Position numbers and translations under genes: made by a program. This document shows positions 8,466-16,420 of a stretch of 64,000 nucleotides of DNA, one piece after another. Below the pieces are notes generated by a model that worked only from the letters and a program-made list of their open reading frames with translations, searched no databases and was not told the DNA's origin. Origin of the DNA: Mycobacterium sp. ELW1 (GTDB lineage Bacteria > Actinomycetota > Actinomycetes > Mycobacteriales > Mycobacteriaceae); contig NZ_CP032155.1 in NCBI RefSeq assembly GCF_008329905.1, positions 2,728,001 through 2,792,000 on the forward strand, read 5' to 3'. The stretch's first letter is position 1. Every line of letters begins with the position of its first letter.

Positions 8466-9724
8466 AGCTCCGCAGCAAGGTTGTCGCGGCCACCGCCGCG
8501 GTACTCGTCGCCCTCGCGGCTGCCGGCACCACACTGCTGATTCGGCACGCGGTCTATCCCGCGACCACGATCACCGCGTACTTCACTGCCGCCACCGCGA
8601 TCTATGCCGGCGACGAGGTACGCGTCTCGGGGGTCAAGGTCGGCAGCATCGAGTCCATCGAGCCGGACGGCAAGCAGGTCAAGATGGTGCTTCGCGTCGA
8701 CCCGGGGGTGTCCATCCCGGCGGGCGCCCAGGCAGTCATCGTCGCGCAGAATCTGGTGGCCGCCCGCTACCTTCAGCTGACGCCGGCCTATCGGGACAGC
8801 GGTCCGACGATGCCGTCGGGTGCGGTGATCCCGGTCGAGCGGACGGCCGTCCCCATCGAATGGGACGACGTCAAGACCCAGTTGATGCGGCTGTCAACCG
8901 ATCTGGGGCCCAGCAGCGAGACAGCCCGGCCGGCGCTGGCCCGGCTGATCGACGACACCGCCGACGCAATGGGCGGCAACGGCGTGAAGCTTCGACAGAT
9001 GCTGGCCCAATTGTCAGCTGTTGCAGAAATCTTCGCCGACGGAAGCGGAAACATCGTCGACATCATCAAGGGCATGCAGAACCTGGTCACTGTGCTGCGC
9101 GACAGCAGTGGAGCGATCGTCGACTTCGAGCAACGCCTGGCCGCGCTGATGGGAACACTCGACGACAACACCGGCGACCTCGACGCCGCGTTGCGCGACC
9201 TGGCGACCGCTACCGCCGATGCGCAGCGCTTCGTGAGCGGAAGTCGTGAGCTGACCGCCGAACAGATCGAGCGCCTAACCGACGTCACCCGAAACCTGGC
9301 CGACAACCGCAAGAGTCTCGAGCAGCTGCTGCATGTGGCGCCGAACGCATTCGCCAACTACTACAACGTCTACAACCCCGACACCGGCGACAACATCGGA
9401 TCGATCGTCTTCAACAACTTCACCAACCCGATCCAGTTCATCTGCGGGCAGATCGGTGCACTGGAGAATGCCACCGCGCCGGAAACGGCGAAGCTGTGCG
9501 CCCAGTACCTCGGCCCAGCCATGCGGTTGCTCAGCTTCAACCTCTTGCCGTTCCCGATGAGCCCGCACCTGATGAAGGCGCCCTCCCCGGAGAATCTCAC
9601 CTATTCCGATCCGGCGCTGGCGCCCGAGGGATCTGGGCCCGTCCCCGGCCCGCCCGAGAACCCACCCGCGATCTCCGCGTACTCGGGGACGCAGCCCGCG
9701 CCGGCGCCGGGACCGACACCGTGA
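8462..9724 (+). CDS. MCE family protein, MceD-type
   Basis: This is the fourth MCE protein (420 residues). An N-terminal anchor (about residues 7-27) precedes an MCE domain (ITAYFTAATAIYAGDEVRVS, GVKVGSIESIEP). A helical domain follows, then the conserved MceD-type region FANYYNVYNPDTGDNIGS with the nearby Cys residues of FICGQIGALENATAPETAKLC. The tail is Pro/Ala-rich. The GTG start overlaps the mceC stop in a GTGA junction. The conserved asparagine-rich C-terminal block marks it as MceD rather than another paralogue. Confidence 0.85.
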   Translation: MKLRSKVVAATAAVLVALAAAGTTLLIRHAVYPATTITAYFTAATAIYAGDEVRVSGVKVGSIESIEPDGKQVKMVLRVDPGVSIPAGAQAVIVAQNLVAARYLQLTPAYRDSGPTMPSGAVIPVERTAVPIEWDDVKTQLMRLSTDLGPSSETARPALARLIDDTADAMGGNGVKLRQMLAQLSAVAEIFADGSGNIVDIIKGMQNLVTVLRDSSGAIVDFEQRLAALMGTLDDNTGDLDAALRDLATATADAQRFVSGSRELTAEQIERLTDVTRNLADNRKSLEQLLHVAPNAFANYYNVYNPDTGDNIGSIVFNNFTNPIQFICGQIGALENATAPETAKLCAQYLGPAMRLLSFNLLPFPMSPHLMKAPSPENLTYSDPALAPEGSGPVPGPPENPPAISAYSGTQPAPAPGPTP

Positions 9725-10872
9725 GCCGACGTGGCGTGGCTGCTGTCGTCGCGGTCACGGTCATCGCCTCCGGTGTCTCCGGATGCGGGTTCCGCGGCCT
9801 GAACGCGTTGCCCCTCCCGGGAACCGAGAATCGCCGTCACGCCAGCGTCTTTCACGTCGAGATTTCCAATGTCGGCATGCTGGAATCGAATTCGCCGGTC
9901 CTCGTCGACGATGTCGTGGTCGGCACCGTCGGCGATATGCGGTTGCGCAACTGGCATGCCGACGTCGAAGTGTTCGTCCGTCCCGATGTGGTGGTGCCGG
10001 CCAACGCGGTCGCGACGGTCGGGCAGACCAGTCTGCTGGGCTCGATGCACCTGGAGCTCGATCCGCCGATCGGCGTCGCCCCGCTCGGTCGGCTGCAGCC
10101 GGGAACGACGATCCCGCTGAGCAGGTCGTCGACATATCCGTCCACCGAACGGACTTTGTCCACATTGTCCGCGGTGGTGAACGGCGGGGGACTCGGACAG
10201 ATCGGTGACGTCATCCGAAACGCCAACACCGCGTTCTCGGGCCGGCAGGCTCAGATCCGAGACATGTTGCGGCGCTTGGACGATTTCGTCGGCACGCTGG
10301 ACAGCGAACGCAGTGCGCTGATCGACATGATCCAGCAGTTGAACAGGTTCACCAGCACGTTCGCCCAGCAGCGTGACGTTGTCACCGCCGCGCTCAGACG
10401 TGTTCCGGCGGCGCTCGACGTGCTCATCCGGGAGCGGCCGCGCATCGTCACCGCGCTGGACAAGCTACGAAAGTTCAGCGAATCCACCACGGATCTGATC
10501 AATGCGACACAGAACGACCTGGTCACCAATCTGCACAACCTCGAGCCGACGATCAAGGCGCTGGCCGATTTCGGCCCCGAGCTCGACACCGCGCTGGCCT
10601 TCGCCACCACCTACCCCTATAACCAGAGCTACATCGATCGGGCGGTACGCGGCGACTACGTGAACATGTTCCTGGTCGCGGACCTGACGGTTCCGCGGCT
10701 CAAGAGAACGATGTTCCTGGGCACCCGGTGGGGTGACCAGGATGCGAAACTTGTTCCCGCACCCGGTGATCCGTGGTATCTGAACTACACCTACGACCCA
10801 CTCAAGACCGGCATCGCCGATCCGGCTCCGGCGACACCGCCGACGGCGCCGACGCCGAGCGGAGGTGGCTGA
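9721..10872 (+). CDS. MCE family lipoprotein, MceE/LprK-type
   Basis: This is the fifth MCE protein (383 residues). It is a lipoprotein, with a signal peptide ending in the lipobox VSGC and lipidated Cys at about residue 22. MceE proteins (LprK in mce1 of M. tuberculosis) are the lipid-anchored subunit. The MCE domain reads SNVGMLESNSPVLVDDVVVG, then TVGQTSLLGSMHLEL. The C-terminal block NMFLVADLTVPRLKRTMFLG is characteristic of the family. The GTG at 9721 overlaps the mceD stop by 4 nt. The longer open frame upstream lies inside mceD and would bury the lipobox. Confidence 0.88.
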   Translation: MSRRGVAAVVAVTVIASGVSGCGFRGLNALPLPGTENRRHASVFHVEISNVGMLESNSPVLVDDVVVGTVGDMRLRNWHADVEVFVRPDVVVPANAVATVGQTSLLGSMHLELDPPIGVAPLGRLQPGTTIPLSRSSTYPSTERTLSTLSAVVNGGGLGQIGDVIRNANTAFSGRQAQIRDMLRRLDDFVGTLDSERSALIDMIQQLNRFTSTFAQQRDVVTAALRRVPAALDVLIRERPRIVTALDKLRKFSESTTDLINATQNDLVTNLHNLEPTIKALADFGPELDTALAFATTYPYNQSYIDRAVRGDYVNMFLVADLTVPRLKRTMFLGTRWGDQDAKLVPAPGDPWYLNYTYDPLKTGIADPAPATPPTAPTPSGGG

Positions 10873-12353
10873 TGCTGACCCGACTCGTCCGGATCCAATT
10901 GGTGATCTTCAGCATCATCGCGGTTACCGGCCTGCTGCTGATGACGTTCCTGTTCATACAGGTGCCGACGTTGCTGGGCATCGGCAAGATCACGGTCACC
11001 CTGGAACTGCCCAGCGGCGGCGGTCTGTACCGGTTCTCCAACGTCACCTATCGCGGCGTGCAGGTTGGCAAGGTCACCGACCTGCGACTGACCCCGCGCG
11101 GCGCGCAAGCCACGCTGTCGCTGGATACTTCGCCGAGAATCCCCGCCGATCTGCGGGCCGAGGTCCGTAGTGCGTCGGCGATCGGGGAACAGTACGTCGA
11201 CCTGCGGCCGCAGAGTGGATCCGGTCCGTACCTGCGCGACGGATCGGTGATCGCACTGCAGCAGACCACCATCCCTCAGGCCGTCGGCCCGATGCTGGAC
11301 AGGGTGAGCATGCTCGTCGGGAGCATCCCCGGTGACAAAATCGCTGTCCTGCTCGACGAGGCGGACACCGGCCTGCGCGGCGCCGGATACGACCTGTCCT
11401 CACTACTGGACTCGTCGGCGACCGTCATCGACAAGATCCACGGCGTACGTGACGAGACCACGTCACTGGTGGATGACGCTGTCCCGTTGCTGGATTCACA
11501 GGTCGCCAGCACCGATTCGCTGCGGGTGTGGGCGCGCGGTCTGGCCAACGTGACCCAGACGATCGCCGGCGACGACGACCGGGTCCGTGCGCTACTGGAC
11601 ACCGGACCGGCCGCCGCCAACGAGATCACCCGACTGCTCGATCAGCTGAAGCCAACACTGCCGGTATTGCTGGCCAACCTGAGCACGCTGGGTCAGATTC
11701 TGGTCACCTACAACTCGTCCCTCGAGCAGCTGCTGGTGCTGCTGCCGCCGGCCATCGCCAGCACCCAGGCGTTCGGGCTGCCGACCAACAATCCCACCGG
11801 ACTGCCGGTGGGGGAGTTCGCGATCACCTTGGGTGATCCGCCGCCCTGTACCGTCGGTTTCCTACCGCCGTCGTCGTGGCGATCGCCGGCCGACACGACG
11901 ACCATCGACACCCCGGACGGCCTGTATTGCAAGCTGCCGCAGGATTCGCCGCTCGCGGTCCGCGGTGCACGGAACTATCCGTGCGCCGGTAAGCCGGGTA
12001 AGCGTGCTCCCACCGTCGAGATCTGCGACAGCGACCAACCCTTTGTGCCGATCGCGGTGCGCCAGCACGCGGTCGGTCCGTATCCACTGGACCCGAATCT
12101 CATCTCGCAGGGAGTTCCGCCCGACAGCAGGGTCAATCCCGACGACCACATATTCGGCCCACCGGGCTCGCCCGCACCGGGAGTGGCTCCCAGCGCGTTC
12201 GGTACACAGGGCTCAGGCCGGCCGTCTGTGCAGGTCGTTCCGTACAACCCGGCGACGGGCAGCTACGTCACCGCGGAGGGGCGCCGGTTCGTTCAGTCGG
12301 ATCTCGGTGCTCCCAAAGCGCCGACATCGTGGAAAGACCTTCTGCCGTGCTAA
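10872..12353 (+). CDS. MCE family protein, MceF-type
   Basis: This is the sixth MCE protein (493 residues). Its N-terminal membrane helix lies at about residues 8-30. The MCE domain includes GGGLYRFSNVTYRGVQVG and SASAIGEQYVDLRP. A helical region follows, then a long Cys-containing C-terminal extension (PPCTVGFLPPSSWRSPADTT) ending in Pro/Gly-rich sequence, as in other MceF proteins. Its ATG shares one base with the mceE stop. Its stop codon overlaps the stop of the convergent TetR gene by 4 nt, so there is no intergenic space for a terminator. Confidence 0.85.
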   Translation: MLTRLVRIQLVIFSIIAVTGLLLMTFLFIQVPTLLGIGKITVTLELPSGGGLYRFSNVTYRGVQVGKVTDLRLTPRGAQATLSLDTSPRIPADLRAEVRSASAIGEQYVDLRPQSGSGPYLRDGSVIALQQTTIPQAVGPMLDRVSMLVGSIPGDKIAVLLDEADTGLRGAGYDLSSLLDSSATVIDKIHGVRDETTSLVDDAVPLLDSQVASTDSLRVWARGLANVTQTIAGDDDRVRALLDTGPAAANEITRLLDQLKPTLPVLLANLSTLGQILVTYNSSLEQLLVLLPPAIASTQAFGLPTNNPTGLPVGEFAITLGDPPPCTVGFLPPSSWRSPADTTTIDTPDGLYCKLPQDSPLAVRGARNYPCAGKPGKRAPTVEICDSDQPFVPIAVRQHAVGPYPLDPNLISQGVPPDSRVNPDDHIFGPPGSPAPGVAPSAFGTQGSGRPSVQVVPYNPATGSYVTAEGRRFVQSDLGAPKAPTSWKDLLPC

Positions 12354-12949
12354 CTCTCGGACTCCAGCGGCGCGAGGCCGGAACGCACCAGGCCCACGCT
12401 GGTGGCCACCACCTCGCTCAAATCGGTCGAACAGCCGTCGCGTCCCCACCGTTCAACAGCGGTGACCAGAGCCGCGGCCAGCACCGCGCCTGCGACCTCG
12501 GCGATCAGGTCGACGTCGGGGAGGTCGGTGTAGCGACGCTTGACGAAATCGGTCAGCACTTCCGCGAACGACGCCTGCACCACCCGAAGATGCCCGGCGG
12601 CGCGATCCCCGTCGAGCAGGGTCGCCCGCATGATCGCGGCCTGACGAACAATCTCGAGGTCGTGCGGGAAACTGACGACGCTGCCCAGCACCGCGTCGAA
12701 CAGCGACTCGGTGGCCGGGCGTCGCGCCAGGGCATCGGCGAACCACTCCAGTTGAGTCTCGTAGTCCTGGAACAGCACCGCTTCTTTGGTGGGGAAGTGC
12801 CGGAAGAATGTCCGCTCGGTGACGCCCGCGTCGTCCGCAAGCTGGGCCACCGTCACGTTCGTGAACCCGTCGTTGGCGAATCGCGCCAAGGCCACCTCGC
12901 GCAATGCCTCTCGCGTCGCGGTCCGGCGCCGATCGTGCGAGTTCGTCAT
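12350..12949 (-). CDS. TetR/AcrR family transcriptional regulator
   Basis: This 199-residue repressor has a classical N-terminal helix-turn-helix: VTVAQLADDAGVTERTFFRH, then FPTKEAVLF. The C-terminal ligand-binding domain contains LARRPATESLFDAVLG. The ATG at 12947-12949 gives the start MTNSHDRR. An in-frame start 12 codons upstream would lie over the predicted operator. It is convergent with mceF, with overlapping stops, and divergent from the flavin oxidoreductase gene. A site near its promoter shares 11 of 12 bases with the operator before mceA, so it may control itself, the oxidoreductase pair and the mce operon. That is inference. Confidence 0.8.
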   Translation of the reverse strand: MTNSHDRRRTATREALREVALARFANDGFTNVTVAQLADDAGVTERTFFRHFPTKEAVLFQDYETQLEWFADALARRPATESLFDAVLGSVVSFPHDLEIVRQAAIMRATLLDGDRAAGHLRVVQASFAEVLTDFVKRRYTDLPDVDLIAEVAGAVLAAALVTAVERWGRDGCSTDLSEVVATSVGLVRSGLAPLESES

Positions 12950-12981
12950 TACGGCATTTTCGCACAATGTCTTTCGCAAAT

Positions 12982-12999
12982 TCACAGCAGTTGTGACAT
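12982..12999. promoter_or_regulatory. Operator-like site between TetR and oxidoreductase genes
   Basis: TCACA-N5-TGTGA (12982-12996) is a perfect inverted repeat in the divergent promoter region. The overlapping CAGTTGTGACAT (12988-12999) matches CAGTTCTGACAT of the mce upstream operator at 11 of 12 positions. It is a plausible TetR autoregulatory site. Confidence 0.4.
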
Positions 13000-13028
13000 C
13001 AGTTCCATCGAGTGAGGAGAAACCAACA

Positions 13029-14597
13029 ATGACCGACTACGACGCGATCGTCATCGGGGCAGGTCACAACGGCCTGACCGCGGCGGCGGTCCTGCAGCAA
13101 CGCGGCCTCCGGACGGTGGTGCTGGAACAGAACACCTATTCCGGCGGCATGGCGGCCACCGTGGAGTTGATCGACGGATTCCGTTACGAGATAGCCGGTT
13201 CCGTTCAGTTCCCGACAGCCCCGGAGGTCGCGGCGGCGTTGGAGCTGCACACGATTCCGCAGGTCCATTCTGAGGTTCAGTCCGTCAATCTCGGTGAGGC
13301 CGGCGAGGAGCCGATGATTCTGTACAGCGATCCGATGAAGTACATGACGCATCTGTCCGAGAGACACGGAACCGATGCGGTGCTGGGCATGGCCAAGATG
13401 CTCGAGTGGACCACGGGTCCCTCGCGGGCGCTGGGACGCTTCGAGGCGCGCACGCCACCGAAGACGCTCGATGAGATGTATGCCTGCGCGGCAAACGAAT
13501 CCGAGCGGCGCGCCATTCACGAGATGCTGTTCGGCACCGCGATGGATGTCATCGACCGCAACTTCCCGGACAAGGACAAGTACGCCACGATCCGCGGGAT
13601 GCTGGCGTTCCTGGCGATCAACTCCACCTATCGGGGTCCGTTCACACCGGGCAGCGCGACCTGTCTGGCGTTCGCGATGGGTGTGCCGGACATGGACGCC
13701 ACGATGATGACGAAACTGGAGGGCGGCATCGGTGCCGTCTGCGATCACCTCAAGAATCTGTTCATCGACCGTGGCGGAGAAATCAGATATCGCACCAAGG
13801 TCGAGCAGATCCTCGTAGACAACGAGCGGGTGACCGGAGTTCGGCTGCGCGACGGATCGGTGCTGGCTGCACCCGTCGTGGTGTCCAACCTGTCGCCTGA
13901 TCTGACGCTGATCGATCTGGTCGGAACGGATTACCTGCCCGGCAACTTGGTCGAGCGTCTGGCGGGCCGTGACCACCGCGCGACGTTCATCCAGATGCAT
14001 TTCGCGCTGGACGGTCTGCCCGAGTTCGCCGCGCCGTACGAACTCCTCAACGAAGAGGGCATGCAGCAGTCGGTCGGGGTCTTCGGCACTCCCGAAGAAC
14101 AGCAACGACAGTGGGAGATGGCGAGGGCCGGAATGCTGCCGGACAATCCTTCGTTCGGTATGCAGATTCCGTCCGTCAGCGATCCGTCCCTGGCGCCGCC
14201 GGGAAAGCACGCGGCCAGCGCCTACGCCTACGGGTTCCCCGTCGAGGCGCCCCGCGAACAGCACGGGCGGCTCAAACAGGAGATGGCCGAGACGGTGATC
14301 GACAAGATCTCGAAGTTCGCGCCGAATTTCCGCGACATCCAGATTCGGCACATCACGTTCGCGCCCTATCACATGCAGACGATGTTCGGTGCGCCCGACG
14401 GGGACTTCTGCCACGGTCTGCTGCACCCGGATCTGATGGGCCCGAACCGGCCGGGCCCCAAGGGATTCCTGGATATCCAGATCCCGATCCAGGGTCTGTA
14501 TCTCGGCGGCGCCGGCTGCCACGGCGGGCCCGGCATCACCTTCGTCCCGGGATACAACGCGGCATATGCGGCCCTGGACGACCTGGCGGCGTCATGA
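13029..14597 (+). CDS. FAD-dependent oxidoreductase, phytoene-desaturase (CrtI)-like
   Basis: This 522-residue flavoprotein of the amine oxidase/CrtI superfamily has an N-terminal Rossmann motif for FAD ADP binding (IVIGAGHNGLTAAAVLQQRG, Glu of VVLEQ) and the GGMAAT loop. The C-terminal FAD motif is LYLGGAGCHGGPGITFVPG. Such proteins desaturate or isomerise carotenoid-like or other hydrophobic substrates; the substrate here is unknown. The ATG at 13029 has a GAGGAG RBS. The ferredoxin gene overlaps its stop (ATGA), so this may be a two-component redox pair. The divergent TetR gene is 79 bp away and may control it. Confidence 0.75.
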   Translation: MTDYDAIVIGAGHNGLTAAAVLQQRGLRTVVLEQNTYSGGMAATVELIDGFRYEIAGSVQFPTAPEVAAALELHTIPQVHSEVQSVNLGEAGEEPMILYSDPMKYMTHLSERHGTDAVLGMAKMLEWTTGPSRALGRFEARTPPKTLDEMYACAANESERRAIHEMLFGTAMDVIDRNFPDKDKYATIRGMLAFLAINSTYRGPFTPGSATCLAFAMGVPDMDATMMTKLEGGIGAVCDHLKNLFIDRGGEIRYRTKVEQILVDNERVTGVRLRDGSVLAAPVVVSNLSPDLTLIDLVGTDYLPGNLVERLAGRDHRATFIQMHFALDGLPEFAAPYELLNEEGMQQSVGVFGTPEEQQRQWEMARAGMLPDNPSFGMQIPSVSDPSLAPPGKHAASAYAYGFPVEAPREQHGRLKQEMAETVIDKISKFAPNFRDIQIRHITFAPYHMQTMFGAPDGDFCHGLLHPDLMGPNRPGPKGFLDIQIPIQGLYLGGAGCHGGPGITFVPGYNAAYAALDDLAAS

Positions 14598-14923
14598 CCT
14601 ACGTCATCGGCGAGCCGTGTGTGGACATCCGGGACAAGGCGTGTGTGGACGAATGCCCCGTCGACTGCATCTACGAGGGGGAGCGGATGCTGTACATCCA
14701 TCCCGACGAGTGCGTCGACTGCGCGGCCTGTGAGCCGGTGTGTCCGGTCGAGGCGATCGTCTACATCGACGACGCCACCGACGACTGGCAGCCGTACGTG
14801 GCAGCCAATGCGGACTTCTTCGCCGATCTCGGATCGCCCGGCGGGGCACGCGGATTGGGCAGGCAGCCGTTCGACGCGCCGCTGGTGTCCCAGCTGCCGC
14901 GCAAGGATGTTGCCGAGCACTAG
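14594..14923 (+). CDS. fdxA: Seven-iron ferredoxin (FdxA-type)
   Basis: This 109-residue ferredoxin carries one [3Fe-4S] and one [4Fe-4S] cluster. The cysteine spacing matches the family: Cys9, Cys17 and Cys50 for the 3Fe cluster; Cys21, Cys40, Cys43 and Cys46 for the 4Fe cluster; and Cys25 as the usual free cysteine. Its start overlaps the oxidoreductase stop by 4 nt, so it is probably the dedicated electron partner of that flavoprotein. Its stop overlaps by 4 nt the stop of the convergent 13E12-type gene (CTAG). Mycobacteria have several FdxA paralogues, so the symbol describes the type. Confidence 0.85.
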   Translation: MTYVIGEPCVDIRDKACVDECPVDCIYEGERMLYIHPDECVDCAACEPVCPVEAIVYIDDATDDWQPYVAANADFFADLGSPGGARGLGRQPFDAPLVSQLPRKDVAEH

Positions 14924-16251
14924 CCGCCTTCGCCGCTTCCGGGTAGGAAGCGTTCCGGGTGGTGGTAAGTGTTGGTGCCCGCCGTGAGTGGGAGTTGCGG
15001 CGGCGGTATCCATTCGGTGTCACCGTTGGCCAGTTTCCGGGTTCTCCAGCCGTGGTCGAGAAGCCGGTGATCGGGTCGGCAGACCAGGGTGAGTTTGTCG
15101 ATATTGGTCAGACCACCGTCGGCCCATTCGTCGACGTGGTGGACTTCGGTGAGGTATCCGGGTGCATCGCAGCCGGGGCGGGTGCAGCCGCGTTCCTTGT
15201 TGTGCAGCATGATTCGCTGATCGGCCGAAGCCACCCGTTTGGTGCGGCCCAGCCATAAGGCCTGTCCGTTCACCCCGTCGAACAGGGCGAGGTAATGGTA
15301 GGCGTGGCTGGCCATCCGGATGAGGTCCGGCATGGGTAGCAGCGTGCCGGTAGCGGTGACAGCATGTCCGGTTTTGGCGTGGAGGTCTTGGAGCGTGGCC
15401 GACGCGATTACCGTGACCGGCAACCCGTTGTGCTGTCCCAATTTCGGATCGCCGAGCTGACCACGGACCAGCGCAGTCAACGCATCGTGTTGGCGTTGGC
15501 CGTGGCTGCGGCGGTCGCGTTCGGCCGTCTCCTCGGTCGGGGTGATGGTCGGCGATTGATCTGCTGGATTGCACACTCCGGGTGCGGCGAACTTGGTGAA
15601 CCAGGCATCCAGCATGGACCGCAACTGGGGATCGGCGACCAGCCGGCCCACACTCATGCCGTCGACGCCCTGCCCACCGCACCAGACGAATCCGCGCTTG
15701 CGAGCCCGATCGTCATCGGAGAACGTGCCGTCGGGGTTCAGATGTAACGCCAGCCGCAGCGCGATCTTCTCCAATTGATCGGGTCGCATCGTCTGCGCGT
15801 GCTCGGCGAGTGTGCGTTCGGCCTTCTCCACCTCCACCGCGGGGACGTGGTCGGGCAGGTCGCGGAAGAACTTCTGGATCACCCGCAGATGCTCGCCATC
15901 CAACTGTCCGGCGTGCCAGCCCGCGGCGGTGTCCGGCAGCAGCGGCGGCAGCGGCTGGCCGGTCAACGCCCGCCGCGGCGCCACCTGCTCGGCATCGCGG
16001 ATCCGGCGTTTGGCCTCCCGCGGGCTGATCCGCAACACATCGGCGAGGGTGATCGGTACCGGGGGACACCCCTCGAACTGCTCCAACCGCCCCACCACCG
16101 CATGCGACACCGCAACCTGACGGCGACGGGCGGTCTCCAACCGCTGCAGCACCTGGAACCGATCCGGCGGTGACAACACATCGAGATCGACCGCGGCCAA
16201 CGCCTCGACCACATCGTCGAGTGCCTCCAGCACCGAGTCGATCGAACTCAT
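14920..16251 (-). CDS. 13E12 repeat family HNH endonuclease (DUF222)
   Basis: This 443-residue member of the mycobacterial 13E12 repeat family has an N-terminal DUF222 region (about residues 30-300) and a C-terminal HNH nuclease motif. Zinc-type cysteines lie in CTRPGC and LVCRPDH, with the catalytic-type HHVDEWADGG. The role of the family is unresolved; it may be mobile. The ATG at 16249-16251 was chosen because a perfect SOS box sits 4 bp upstream; an upstream GTG frame runs into the insertion sequence. Several M. tuberculosis 13E12 genes are LexA-regulated, which matches this arrangement. The transcript is probably leaderless. Confidence 0.85.
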   Translation of the reverse strand: MSSIDSVLEALDDVVEALAAVDLDVLSPPDRFQVLQRLETARRRQVAVSHAVVGRLEQFEGCPPVPITLADVLRISPREAKRRIRDAEQVAPRRALTGQPLPPLLPDTAAGWHAGQLDGEHLRVIQKFFRDLPDHVPAVEVEKAERTLAEHAQTMRPDQLEKIALRLALHLNPDGTFSDDDRARKRGFVWCGGQGVDGMSVGRLVADPQLRSMLDAWFTKFAAPGVCNPADQSPTITPTEETAERDRRSHGQRQHDALTALVRGQLGDPKLGQHNGLPVTVIASATLQDLHAKTGHAVTATGTLLPMPDLIRMASHAYHYLALFDGVNGQALWLGRTKRVASADQRIMLHNKERGCTRPGCDAPGYLTEVHHVDEWADGGLTNIDKLTLVCRPDHRLLDHGWRTRKLANGDTEWIPPPQLPLTAGTNTYHHPERFLPGSGEGG

Positions 16252-16254
16252 ACA

Positions 16255-16270
16255 TCGAACACTAGTTCGA
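16255..16270 (-). promoter_or_regulatory. LexA (SOS) box
   Basis: The sequence is an exact match to the mycobacterial SOS box TCGAAC-N4-GTTCGA: arms 16255-16260 and 16265-16270, spacer 16261-16264. It lies 4 bp upstream of the 13E12-family ATG, overlapping the expected -10 region, so LexA should repress the gene until DNA damage. Confidence 0.85.
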
Positions 16271-16303
16271 ACCACCGACAAAAACCCGACGCCACAACCG
16301 CGC

Positions 16304-16327
16304 GTTGACTCATCTGAAATGCGCGCG
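16304..16327 (+). repeat. IS left terminal inverted repeat, outer copy
   Basis: This copy reads GTTGACTCATCTGAAATG followed by CGCGCG. Allowing one gap, it matches the reverse complement of the right end (17634-17658) at 21 of 25 aligned positions. Confidence 0.65.
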
Positions 16328-16349
16328 AAGGGCGGCGAATTCGTTGTTC

Positions 16350-16373
16350 GTTGCCTCACTGAAAATGCGCGCG
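16350..16373 (+). repeat. IS left repeat, inner copy
   Basis: This copy reads GTTGCCTCACTGAAAATG followed by CGCGCG. It lies 46 bp downstream of the outer copy in the same orientation. Its first eight bases and last nine match the right end. It could be the real terminus or a subterminal transposase-binding site. Confidence 0.6.
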
Positions 16374-16420
16374 TGCGGCGTGCCTAGGTGAACGGTCAGC
16401 AATGTCGTCGGTAGGCCCGG

